Source: Nostocales cyanobacterium LEGE 11386 (GTDB taxonomy: Bacteria; Cyanobacteriota; Cyanobacteriia; Cyanobacteriales; Nostocaceae). Taken from it: a stretch of DNA of 47,364 bases. Both the position numbers and the translations under genes were made by a program. Location: positions 1 to 47,364 of the forward strand of contig JADEXK010000047.1 in assembly GCA_015207155.1 (NCBI GenBank), read 5' to 3'. Positions 8,916 to 17,129 of the stretch are shown here, piece after piece (the stretch's first letter is position 1; every line of letters begins with the position of its first letter). The notes under the pieces were generated by a model. The model was given only the letters and a program-made list of their open reading frames with translations, had not been told where the DNA came from and made no database searches.

Positions 8916-9479
8916 ATGAGCGCCACAACTACCCCATCACTGACTCTAGAAGAGTTTCTCAAGCTCCCAGAAACTAAGCCAGCCAGCGAATATATTAACG
9001 GTGAAATTGTACAAAAACCAATGCCAAAAGGGAGACATAGCCGCCTGCAAGGTAAACTCTGTGCTGCTATTAATCAAGTAGCCGAGGATCATAAAATTGC
9101 CTATGCGTTTCCCGAATTACGTTGTACTTTTGGAGGGCGTTCCACTGTACCCGATGTAGCTGTATTTCAGTGGGGACGGATACCATTCACCATTGAGAAA
9201 AAAGTTCCTGATAACTTTGAACTACCACCAGATTGGACAATTGAGATTCTTTCACCTGAACAAAAACCCAACAAAGTAATTGGTAATATTCTCCACTGTC
9301 TCAAGTATGGTAGTCGTTTGGGGTGGTTTCTTGACCCTGATGACCTAAGTATTTTAGTGTTTCTACCAGAACAACAGCCAATACTGTTTCAAGGAGAAGA
9401 TTCTTTGCCTGTCTTACCAGAAATTGACTTGAAGTTAACTGTCAATCAAGTTTTTGGATGGTTAAAGATGGGTGCTTGA
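8916..9479 (+). CDS. Uma2 family (DUF820) endonuclease-like protein
   Basis: This 187-residue protein matches the Uma2/DUF820 family, which has a PD-(D/E)XK nuclease fold and is very abundant in cyanobacterial genomes. Seen: the N-terminal LTLEEFLKLPETKPASEYING opening, the VPDVAVF motif carrying the conserved Asp, and PDWTIEILSPEQKPNKV with the downstream acidic/Lys residues of the fold. The start ATG follows CAGGATTCAGGAG. It sits between two 76-bp direct repeats inside the injection-system locus and has no obvious role in the particle, so it may be a passenger inserted upstream of the pseudokinase gene. The biological substrate of the family is uncertain. Confidence 0.88.
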   Translation: MSATTTPSLTLEEFLKLPETKPASEYINGEIVQKPMPKGRHSRLQGKLCAAINQVAEDHKIAYAFPELRCTFGGRSTVPDVAVFQWGRIPFTIEKKVPDNFELPPDWTIEILSPEQKPNKVIGNILHCLKYGSRLGWFLDPDDLSILVFLPEQQPILFQGEDSLPVLPEIDLKLTVNQVFGWLKMGA

Positions 9480-9554
9480 TTCCACCTTTTAGCGGAAAGT
9501 CTAATGCTCTCAGCCTCAGAATCATTGTAGGATGCGGCAATGAAAGCGATCGCC
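9479..9554. repeat. 76-bp direct repeat, copy 2
   Basis: This matches 8754-8829 at 73 of 76 positions. It starts at the last base of the Uma2 stop codon and ends 13 bases before the GTG start of the pseudokinase gene, so it may carry that gene's upstream control region. Confidence 0.9.
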
Positions 9555-9567
9555 AAAGGTTTGAGCT

Positions 9568-11988
9568 GTGGTCAAAGAAACTGGTAAACAAATAGTTCAA
9601 GAAGCCTGGCAACGAGAAGCTATCACCCAGCAGGCTCAACAGCAAGTGCGCTCTAGGGTTAGAGTACCAACAAGATTCCGTTGGGTGCAAAAATTCAGCT
9701 GGGTTGTCCCCATAGTTCGAGAAAAAACTGTCCCCCTCGCCGAAGGTATTAAAGCCAAGCTACCTAAGAGATTTTTTCAAAAAGCACAAAACCCAGTCAT
9801 TGCAGATCCTGAGTCTAATCCCAAGGCAATTACTTTGCCACCACCAGTTTCCCCTGGGGTTGATTCAATTTACAGAAAGTATCACTGCTGGAATGGCAAT
9901 ACTTTAGCCTGTGAGTGGACGCAAAAAACATTACAGCAAAATCCCACAGCTAAGAAATGTCTGCAATGTGGTTTTCCGACAATTCTGCCCCCCAAAACTG
10001 AAATTCGCGGATATCGTGGCCGATATTGCATAGATAGCTTTTTGGGACACCGAGGAATGGGGCGTTTGTACCAGGGAATTCAGGTTGCAGATCAGCAGCC
10101 TGTAGTTATTAAAGAATATCTTTTACCCAATGTTTGTTTTAACCCAGAGGAAACTAGAAACCGAAAACAACTTTTTGAACACATTGCGGGGTTGAGTTTA
10201 GCAGATGGCAGAATTCAGGATATTCGTTTAAATTCGCCTCGAGATGCGATTTCTGATCCCGTAGAAGAACGCTGTTATCTAATAACCAACGGTAATCAAG
10301 ATGCATATCCCACCCTCAGATCTTATCTTGCTATCAATGGCGCGATGACAGAGGGGGAAGTACGCCGCTTTCTCAACCAAGTACTGCAAACTCTGCAATT
10401 TCTCCACACCCAAAAATTTAGTCTGCCTTCTGGTCAAATACAGCAAGGAATAGCACACGGCAATATTAGTCTTGATAGCCTACTAATTGTTGCAGATGCC
10501 AAGGCATTTTTTATCCATATCAGTGATTTAGAACTTTGGGAAAATCTGTTTGATCTGCCAACCACAAAAACAGTAATTCCCACATTTGCCCAAGACTTGA
10601 TAGGTTTGGGATATGTTGCCTTTTACCTATTAGCAGGAAGTGAAGTAGACCCAGTTACTCATCAGCCTCTTGACCCCAAATTAGCGCAGTATTGGACATC
10701 AGTAACACCTGCACTTAAGTCATTTATTCTGCGACTTTTAGAACTAAACACACCATTTACTAGTGCTGAAGAAGCAAGACAAATACTCTTGCAATTACCG
10801 CCACTTCTACCCCAGGAAATTTTAATAATTACGGGGCAACCTGAAGTAGAAAAACCTAAACTGCGTCGCCCTTATTTGCTCATTTTCGGTATACTTGGTT
10901 TGATATTGCTAGGCTCACTAATATGGTTTTTGATTCAAAGGTTTCAAAATCAGGAGATTTCTTCTGAAGAAGTGACAGTTTGTTGTCTGAAAGATGTACC
11001 TGGTGTTCCTCCCGGTAAATATATTTACACTGGCGAAAAAGATGGAACTTGGAGTTATATACGCGGACAAAGAAATTTAATCTTACAGGACAAAAGCCTG
11101 GAAGAAAAGCTCCAAGCAAGTCAGCCCAAGCTAGAAATAATTTATCAGCCAGAAGATTCATTTACAACAGTAATTAATCATATAGAATCAGGAAAATTTG
11201 ACTTTGGTGTTACTAATTTAGTTAATCAATTAGCACCTCAACTGAGACATAAAGAATTTGCCTATGATGGCTTAGTTGTATTTGTAGCTTTTAGTTACTC
11301 AAAACGTGAGCAAGGTCTACCAAAAGCATTAAACGGACAGATTAGTCTTGAACAATTACGAGATTTATATACAGGTAAAATCAAATATTGGAATCAATTG
11401 CCAGGTGCTAATTTACCTAATTTACCAGTAAAACTTTATATACCACCTGAAGCGGAAGTATTAAAAATTTTTGAACAACGGGTACTTAAAGAAGAAAGAG
11501 CGATCGCGGCATTTAAAGCCTTGCAGAATCAAAATCAACAGTCAAGTACATTTACTCCAGATTCAATTATAGAAATTACCAGCCTTCCTACCTTAGAAAT
11601 GCTGCGGCGAGTCTTACAAGACTTTGAGCAAAACAATACTGGTAGTATTGGATTTGCCACATTCAGCCAAGTTTTTGGTCAATGTTCTGTTTATCCTTTA
11701 GCTTTAGTAGATGATCATAAACCTGCCGTACAAACTTTAATTCAAGACAATGGCAATTCAATAGATCCAAACACAGATTTATGTAATAACAAAGGTAAGT
11801 ATAGTCCCAATATTCAAGTATTTAAAACAGGAAGTTATCCCTTAGGATATCCAATAGTCGTAGTTTATCCAGGCGACAATAATCGTCCTCCCATTGGTCA
11901 AAAATTTGCTGAGATGCTGAAAACCGAAGAAGTACAGCAACTCTTAGAAAAAGCTGGGTTAGTACCACTACAAAAAATTAAAAATTAG
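9568..11988 (+). CDS. Zinc-ribbon / pseudokinase / TM / PstS-like fusion protein
   Basis: This 806-residue fusion starts at GTG 9568; an in-frame TGA six bases upstream rules out an earlier start. Order: a basic N-terminal region; a four-Cys zinc-ribbon-like motif (Cys107, Cys115, Cys131, Cys134) as found before cyanobacterial Ser/Thr kinases; a kinase-like domain (about 145-415); a single TM at about 434-456 (LLIFGILGLILLGSLIWFLI); and a PstS-like binding domain from about 520 to the end, with LEQLRDLYTGKIKYWNQLPG. In the kinase fold the ATP-anchoring Lys is kept (VVIKEY). The HRDxK catalytic loop reads HGNIS and the DFG motif reads DLE, so the catalytic Asp is missing and the domain is probably a pseudokinase. 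Topology would put the binding domain outside or in the lumen and the kinase-like part in the cytoplasm. It probably relays ligand sensing to the injection system. Confidence 0.8.
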   Translation: MVKETGKQIVQEAWQREAITQQAQQQVRSRVRVPTRFRWVQKFSWVVPIVREKTVPLAEGIKAKLPKRFFQKAQNPVIADPESNPKAITLPPPVSPGVDSIYRKYHCWNGNTLACEWTQKTLQQNPTAKKCLQCGFPTILPPKTEIRGYRGRYCIDSFLGHRGMGRLYQGIQVADQQPVVIKEYLLPNVCFNPEETRNRKQLFEHIAGLSLADGRIQDIRLNSPRDAISDPVEERCYLITNGNQDAYPTLRSYLAINGAMTEGEVRRFLNQVLQTLQFLHTQKFSLPSGQIQQGIAHGNISLDSLLIVADAKAFFIHISDLELWENLFDLPTTKTVIPTFAQDLIGLGYVAFYLLAGSEVDPVTHQPLDPKLAQYWTSVTPALKSFILRLLELNTPFTSAEEARQILLQLPPLLPQEILIITGQPEVEKPKLRRPYLLIFGILGLILLGSLIWFLIQRFQNQEISSEEVTVCCLKDVPGVPPGKYIYTGEKDGTWSYIRGQRNLILQDKSLEEKLQASQPKLEIIYQPEDSFTTVINHIESGKFDFGVTNLVNQLAPQLRHKEFAYDGLVVFVAFSYSKREQGLPKALNGQISLEQLRDLYTGKIKYWNQLPGANLPNLPVKLYIPPEAEVLKIFEQRVLKEERAIAAFKALQNQNQQSSTFTPDSIIEITSLPTLEMLRRVLQDFEQNNTGSIGFATFSQVFGQCSVYPLALVDDHKPAVQTLIQDNGNSIDPNTDLCNNKGKYSPNIQVFKTGSYPLGYPIVVVYPGDNNRPPIGQKFAEMLKTEEVQQLLEKAGLVPLQKIKN

Positions 11989-12052
11989 ACTTTTGGCTAA
12001 TGGTAATTATTTAAAATTGCTTGTTAAGATGAAAACTATTTTATGAGTTTTG

Positions 12053-12229
12053 ATGATGATTACTTCCAGAAATAGTAAAAATGACCATAAAGCAGTTGCA
12101 AAATTAGCTGCTAAAGTTATGCGCGATCGCCAACTGATGGTGATACTGAGTGATAAGGTTTATCAATTAATGCAGGACGACTTGCATCACCAAAAAGAAC
12201 GCAGTCATAATTATGGGAGATTGTCATAA
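12053..12229 (+). CDS. Small 58-residue CIS-locus protein
   Basis: A 58-codon frame starts at ATG 12053 (a second ATG follows at 12056) and ends with TAA overlapping the next gene's ATG by one base (TAATG), so translational coupling is likely. The sequence is helical and charged: AVAKLAAKVMRDRQLMVILS, then VYQLMQDDLHHQKERSHNYG and a final RLS. Its tail resembles the extreme C-terminus of the 1232-residue protein two genes on (IYKLLQYRVNIERERRGNNY, then LGRLPW). The gene sits where CIS operons often carry a small protein beside the tube genes. I do not recognise a named family. The overlap, the position and the shared motif support it being real. Confidence 0.65.
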   Translation: MMITSRNSKNDHKAVAKLAAKVMRDRQLMVILSDKVYQLMQDDLHHQKERSHNYGRLS

Positions 12230-12732
12230 TGGCTAATTCTAGCCGTGAGTTGAACTACGTTACAGCCAATCGTTTTTATGTAGAAATAGAAAGTAGCCTC
12301 ACTGCTTGCTTCTGTGAATGTCAAGGCTTAGGGGTGAATATAAAAACTGAAAAGTTTTCTGAAGGTGGTGTTAACGATCAACAAAGAGTTCTATTAAATC
12401 CAGCAGAGTTTTCGGATGTAACACTCAAGCGTGGTATGACCAACGATTTAACATTCTGGAATTGGATTAGTAAAATTTTGAGCAGTACAAAAGAACGTCG
12501 CAACGTCAATATTTTAGTTTTTAATCAAGCAGGAGAAACAATGCAATGCTGGACACTAATTGGTGCTGTTCCTATCTCATGGAAAGCCCCAAGCTTAAGT
12601 GCAGATTCCAGCACAGTTGCTATTGAAGAATTGACTTTAACCTACGAAGGATTAAAAATTGATAAAACAAGATCAGGCGGTGCATCAATTCTTTCAGGAC
12701 GCGACAGTTCGGGATATTTTTCTAGTAATTAA
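12229..12732 (+). CDS. CIS inner tube protein (gp19 / Afp1-Afp5 family)
   Basis: This 167-residue protein is of the T4 gp19-like phage tail tube family, which forms the hexameric inner tube or the tube-baseplate adaptor of contractile systems. Seen: the family opening TANRFYVEIESSLTACFCEC, the VTLKRGMTNDLTFWNWISKI core, and the C-terminal half PISWKAPSLSADSSTVAIEE, then LTLTYEGL. Length fits the family (about 150-170). Its start codon overlaps the stop of the small upstream gene. Because it lies next to the Afp7-, VgrG- and PAAR-type genes and away from any sheath gene, it is more likely the baseplate-proximal Afp5-type tube initiator than the bulk tube subunit, which would then be encoded outside the window. 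That distinction is inference. Confidence 0.9.
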   Translation: MANSSRELNYVTANRFYVEIESSLTACFCECQGLGVNIKTEKFSEGGVNDQQRVLLNPAEFSDVTLKRGMTNDLTFWNWISKILSSTKERRNVNILVFNQAGETMQCWTLIGAVPISWKAPSLSADSSTVAIEELTLTYEGLKIDKTRSGGASILSGRDSSGYFSSN

Positions 12733-12738
12733 TAGTGT

Positions 12739-15700
12739 ATGGCAGAAAATCTAGAAACAGGTTCTAGTTTCAATCCTCCAGAAGGAGAAATAACATCCTT
12801 AGACCTGGGGATAAAAAAACCATTACTTGCTCATCAACCTTTAGGTCAAAAATTACTCAGCCCCAAATTTTTGTCGCCATTAGGATCTAAAGCATTATCA
12901 AATTTTGATCCTGCAATTTTTTATGCACCAGAATATTCTGATTATACTTTGTCAGATAATTCATTTCAAGATTCACCATTTTTTTCTGAATATCAATCAC
13001 AGCAGTTAAGTAAATCGAACATATCCGCAGCACCGACACCCAGTGTCATGCATTTAAACAATACTCAATCTACAATTCAACCACAACTGGAAAGTCAATC
13101 CTCTATCTCTCCAAACTCAACATTTCCAGAAGGAATTGTAGCTGAGAATCTAGTGCAACAAACTCAACCTCTTTTCCCTGAAAATAAAAAATTTGCCACT
13201 TCAAATACACCAATAAGTCCTCAAGTAGAACTAACAATTATTCAAGCACAACTTGAAAGTAGAGAAACTGCGTCGGAAAATACTGTGGTCAGCACACCCG
13301 TGTCTGAAAAGGCGATCGCTCCTTCAATCACACCCAAAAATCTGCAAATAGAACCCACAGCTATTCAACCACAAGTTAAAAGTGCAGAAACTACGTCGGA
13401 AAATACTGTGGTAAGCACACCCTTGTCTGAAGAGGCGATCGCTCCTTCAAGCACACCCAAAAATCCGCAAATAGAACCCACAGTTATTCAAGCTCAACTT
13501 GAAGGCGGAGAAACTGCATCACAAAACCAAGCAATAAGCGCAGTCATATCCGAAGGGATGATCAGTCCTTCAACCACACCAAAAAATCCGCAAATAGAAC
13601 CCACAGTTATTCAACCACAACTTGAAAGTAGAGAAACTGTATCGGAAAATACTGTGGTCAGCACACCCATGTTTGAAGAGGCGATCGCTCCTTTAATCAC
13701 ACCCAAAAATCCGCAAATAGAACCCACAGCTATTCAACCACAACTTGAAAGCGGAGAAACTGCATCACAAAACCAAGCAATAAGCGCAGTCATATCCGAA
13801 GGGATGATCAGTCCTTCAACCACACCAAAAAATCCGCAAATAGAACCCACAGTTATTCAACCACAACTTGAAAGTAGAGAAACTGTATCGGAAAATACTG
13901 TGGTCAGCACACCCATGTTTGAAGAGGCGATCGCTCCTTCAAGCACATCAAAAAATCTGCAAATAAAACCCACAGTTATTCAAGCTCAACTTGAAAGTAG
14001 AGAAACTACGTCGGAAAATACATCAGTAAGCACACCTATGACTGAAGAGGCGATCGCTCCTTTAATCACACCCAAAAATCTGCAAATAGAACCCACAGTT
14101 ATTCAACCACAACTTGAAAGTTTAGAAACTGTATCGGAAAATACATCAGTAAGCACACCCGCATCTGAAGAGGCGATCGCTCCTTCAACCACACCAAAAA
14201 ATCCGCAAATAGAACCCACAGTTATTCAAGCTCAACTTGAAGGCGGAGAAACTGTATCGGAAAATACATCAGTAAGCACACCCGTGTCTGAAAAGGCGAT
14301 CGCTCCTTTAATCACACCCAAAAATCCGCAAATAGAACCCACAGTTATTCAACCACAACGAGAAAGCAGAGAAACTGCGTCGGAAAATACATCAGTAAGC
14401 ACACCCGTGTCTGAAGAGGCGATCGCTCCTTCAACCACATCAAAAACTCTGCAAATAGAACCAACAGTTATTCAACCACAACGAGAAAGCAGAGAAACTG
14501 CGTCGGAAAATACATCAGTAAGCACACCCGTGTCTGAAGAGGCGATCGCTCCTTCAACCACATCAAAAAATCTGCAAATAGAACCAACAGTTATTCAACC
14601 ACAACGAGAAAGTGTAGAAACTGTATCGGAAAATACTGTGGTCAGCACACCCGTGTCTGAAGAGGCGATCGCTCTTTCAACCACACCAAAAAATCCGCAA
14701 ATAGAACCCACAGTTATTCAAACTCAACTTGAAAGTAGAGAAACTGCGTCGGAAAATACTGTGGTCAGCGCAGCCATATCCAAAGGGGCGATCGTCTCTG
14801 CGACTACACCTGCAATTCAAGCACAACGAGAAAGCAGAGAAACTGCGCCGGAAAACACATCAGTTAGCGCAGCTATGTCCGAAGAACTCATCACTCCTTC
14901 AAGCACACCAAAAAATCCGCAAGCAGAACCAACAGCTATTCAACCACAACTTGAAAGTGCAGAAACTGCATTAGAGAATATTGCTGACAGCACAGCCATA
15001 CCCAAAGAACTCATCACTCCTTCAAGCACACCCAAAAATCCGCAAGCAGAACCAACAGCTATTCAACCACAACTTGAAAGTGCAGAAACTACATTAGAGA
15101 ATATTGCTGACAGCACAGCCATACCCAAAGAACTCATCACTCCTTCAAGCACACCCAAAAATCCGCAAGCAGAACCAACAGCTATTCAAGCTCAACTTGA
15201 AAGTAGAGAAACTGCGTCGGAAAATACTGTGGTAAGCACACCCTTGTCTGAAGAGGCGATCGCTCCTTCAATCACACCCAAAAATCTGCAAATAGAACCC
15301 ACAGCTATTCAACCACAAGTTAAAAGTGCAGAAACTACGTCGGAAAACACTGTGGTCAGCGCAGCCATGTCTGAAGAGGCGATCGCTCCTTCCACCACAC
15401 CCAAAAATCCGCAAATAGAACCCACAGTTATTCAAGCTCAACGAGAAAGTAGAGAAACTGCGTCGGAAAATACTGTGGTAAGCACACCCTTGTCTGAAGA
15501 GGCGATCGCTCCTTCAATCACACCCAAAAATCTGCAAATAGAACCCACAGCTATTCAACCACAAGTTAAAAGTGCAGAAACTACGTCGGAAAACACTGTG
15601 GTCAGCGCAGCCATGTCTGAAGAGGCGATCGCTCCTTCAATCACACCCAAAAATCCGCAAATAGAACCAACAGTTATTCAACCGCAACTTGAAAGTGTAG

Positions 15701-16437
15701 AAACTACATTGCAAAACCAAGTAATAAGCACACCCATACCCAAAGAACTTATTGCCCCTTCCACGACACCAACAAATCCGCAAGTAGAACCAACAGTTAT
15801 TCAAGCTCAACTTGAAAGCGGAGAAACACAATCTTTTCAAGCAAATACAGAAATTCCTCAATTACCTCAAGTGTTGAAAAACATCTCTGTTTTCAGCCCC
15901 TTGCCTCAAGCATCAGATTTGCTAACCAGCAATTTTGTAGATGAAACAACCTTAATAGATATATCTCCCCCTACTTCTGTCTCCGCATCTCCTTCTCGCC
16001 ATATCCAAAAATCATCCACTCAAGACTTACCCAATGCATGGTCTAGTATTGCTGAATTACTGGGTGAAAGTACTGCCGTAAATACTAGCACCAATACTGT
16101 TGTAAAACCCCTCCCAGATGAAAGGAGATGGAACAATGAATCTACACCTCAGACGTCCACTATGCCGCAGTATAGTAAATTACAACCAACAGTTAATTCT
16201 CCAAAATTTAGTAATTTAAATAAAGTAATTCAGGCATATACTAATCCTGCAAATTCGTTGCCATTAAAAGAAACTGAGGATACTTATACTGAAGTATCTA
16301 CTAATAAACAGTTATCGGAAGACGAACTAGAAAACCTGGAAATTCTTGCACAAGAAATTTACAAACTTCTCCAATATCGAGTGAATATAGAACGAGAGCG
16401 GCGAGGTAATAATTATTTAGGTCGTTTACCTTGGTGA
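12739..16437 (+). CDS. 1232-residue CIS-locus protein with 21 tandem ~41-residue repeats
   Basis: The start is ATG 12739, six bases after the tube gene stop. Residues 1-165 are a non-repeated N-terminal part rich in Pro, Ser, Leu and Tyr. Residues about 166-1018 are 21 tandem repeats rich in Thr, Ser, Pro, Glu and Gln (typical unit TVIQPQLESRETASENT, then VVSTPVSEEAIAP and STTPKNPQIEP), likely disordered or extended. A second unique region follows, ending in a helix-like segment (DELENLEILAQEIYKLLQYR) and RERRGNNYLGRLPW. That C-terminal motif resembles the small protein at 12053-12229. No TM or signal peptide is seen. The position between tube and Afp7-type genes suggests a structural role such as a flexible tether, spacer or scaffold, but the function is unknown. 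The repeats could vary in number between strains. Confidence 0.85.
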   Translation: MAENLETGSSFNPPEGEITSLDLGIKKPLLAHQPLGQKLLSPKFLSPLGSKALSNFDPAIFYAPEYSDYTLSDNSFQDSPFFSEYQSQQLSKSNISAAPTPSVMHLNNTQSTIQPQLESQSSISPNSTFPEGIVAENLVQQTQPLFPENKKFATSNTPISPQVELTIIQAQLESRETASENTVVSTPVSEKAIAPSITPKNLQIEPTAIQPQVKSAETTSENTVVSTPLSEEAIAPSSTPKNPQIEPTVIQAQLEGGETASQNQAISAVISEGMISPSTTPKNPQIEPTVIQPQLESRETVSENTVVSTPMFEEAIAPLITPKNPQIEPTAIQPQLESGETASQNQAISAVISEGMISPSTTPKNPQIEPTVIQPQLESRETVSENTVVSTPMFEEAIAPSSTSKNLQIKPTVIQAQLESRETTSENTSVSTPMTEEAIAPLITPKNLQIEPTVIQPQLESLETVSENTSVSTPASEEAIAPSTTPKNPQIEPTVIQAQLEGGETVSENTSVSTPVSEKAIAPLITPKNPQIEPTVIQPQRESRETASENTSVSTPVSEEAIAPSTTSKTLQIEPTVIQPQRESRETASENTSVSTPVSEEAIAPSTTSKNLQIEPTVIQPQRESVETVSENTVVSTPVSEEAIALSTTPKNPQIEPTVIQTQLESRETASENTVVSAAISKGAIVSATTPAIQAQRESRETAPENTSVSAAMSEELITPSSTPKNPQAEPTAIQPQLESAETALENIADSTAIPKELITPSSTPKNPQAEPTAIQPQLESAETTLENIADSTAIPKELITPSSTPKNPQAEPTAIQAQLESRETASENTVVSTPLSEEAIAPSITPKNLQIEPTAIQPQVKSAETTSENTVVSAAMSEEAIAPSTTPKNPQIEPTVIQAQRESRETASENTVVSTPLSEEAIAPSITPKNLQIEPTAIQPQVKSAETTSENTVVSAAMSEEAIAPSITPKNPQIEPTVIQPQLESVETTLQNQVISTPIPKELIAPSTTPTNPQVEPTVIQAQLESGETQSFQANTEIPQLPQVLKNISVFSPLPQASDLLTSNFVDETTLIDISPPTSVSASPSRHIQKSSTQDLPNAWSSIAELLGESTAVNTSTNTVVKPLPDERRWNNESTPQTSTMPQYSKLQPTVNSPKFSNLNKVIQAYTNPANSLPLKETEDTYTEVSTNKQLSEDELENLEILAQEIYKLLQYRVNIERERRGNNYLGRLPW
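13234..15792 (+). repeat. Tandem 123-bp repeat array (21 units) within coding sequence
   Basis: Nineteen units are exactly 41 codons; unit 13 has 34 and unit 14 has 40, giving 853 codons in all. A partial 22nd unit follows. At least 14 units carry a HIP1 octamer (GCGATCGC) at the same phase, encoding the A-I-A of EEAIAP. Units 3-4 recur nearly unchanged as 5-6, and units 17-18 as 19-20, so the array has also grown by 246-bp dimers. Confidence 0.93.
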
Positions 16438-16532
16438 AAACATATGAAAAATACAGAAATAATGATTTTTAATTGAGATAATAAAGTTATATCAATTTCT
16501 ATTAATACTTAAATAACTCATAGAAACCAGAT

Positions 16533-17057
16533 ATGAATACAACTCGTTTAGTAAAAGCAAAACTGATTGCTACAGAACAAGCCGCGCCAGATATTGAGTT
16601 TATGTTTAACCCAACTCAATTGGACTTTGCACAGCAAATTAACTTAACCAAAAGTAGTGGCGCTCGTACTGGTAGAGGATTACCTAAAGTTAGTTTCGCC
16701 TATCCAGAGCCTTGTAAATTAACTATCAATAACATCATCTTTGATACCTACGAAGAAAGTACTAGCGTTCTCACACACCTTAAAAAATTTGAAAAAGCCG
16801 TTAACTTTGCCGAAGCCGGAGAAGGTAGAGAAAAACGTCCACCAATTTATGTATTTACTTGGGGTGATCAACAATATATACGTTGCTTTGTGCAGTCGCT
16901 CAACTATAGCCTTACCTTGTTTTTGCCTGATGGCACACCAGTCCGGGCGAAAGTCAACCTGACGCTTGAGGAAGTAGATGAATCTATTACCCAACCAGGT
17001 ATGGGTACTCCTGCCAGTGTAAACCGCAGTGGTGATAGCCGATCCAGTCGGAGTTAA
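16533..17057 (+). CDS. CIS tube/baseplate adaptor protein (Afp7-like N-terminal domain)
   Basis: This 174-residue protein matches the N-terminal domain of Afp7/gp53-type proteins, which cap the tube-spike junction of contractile injection systems. Seen: an opening KAKLIATEQAAPDIEFMFNP that leads into the highly characteristic FNPTQL motif, then FAYPEPCKLTINNIIFDTYE, and the RPPIYVFTWGDQQYIRCFVQ segment with a following SLNYSLTLFLPDGTPVRAKV. The C-terminal LysM domain present in many longer homologues is absent; the protein ends in a Ser/Arg-rich tail. It lies directly upstream of the VgrG-type gene, as in other systems. There is no strong Shine-Dalgarno site. Confidence 0.88.
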   Translation: MNTTRLVKAKLIATEQAAPDIEFMFNPTQLDFAQQINLTKSSGARTGRGLPKVSFAYPEPCKLTINNIIFDTYEESTSVLTHLKKFEKAVNFAEAGEGREKRPPIYVFTWGDQQYIRCFVQSLNYSLTLFLPDGTPVRAKVNLTLEEVDESITQPGMGTPASVNRSGDSRSSRS

Positions 17058-17129
17058 TTCGACCTTTGGGGAATACTCCATAATCCAGTGTCCCCATAGG
17101 CTATTAAAAATTAACCCTTCACAATATGT

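Noticed and set aside
12229..12732. Tube gene taken as evidence for the sheath being nearby on either side
   Set aside because: No protein in the window has the size or motifs of a sheath, so only its absence from the window can be stated.
13234..15792. Regular repeats as a CRISPR array
   Set aside because: Units are 123 bases, contiguous with no unique spacers, and translate as one unbroken frame.
14729..15861. Frames inside the repeat gene on other frames/strand (14729-14974 plus, 15637-15861 minus)
   Set aside because: They are by-products of the repetitive coding sequence, have skewed composition and no start signals.
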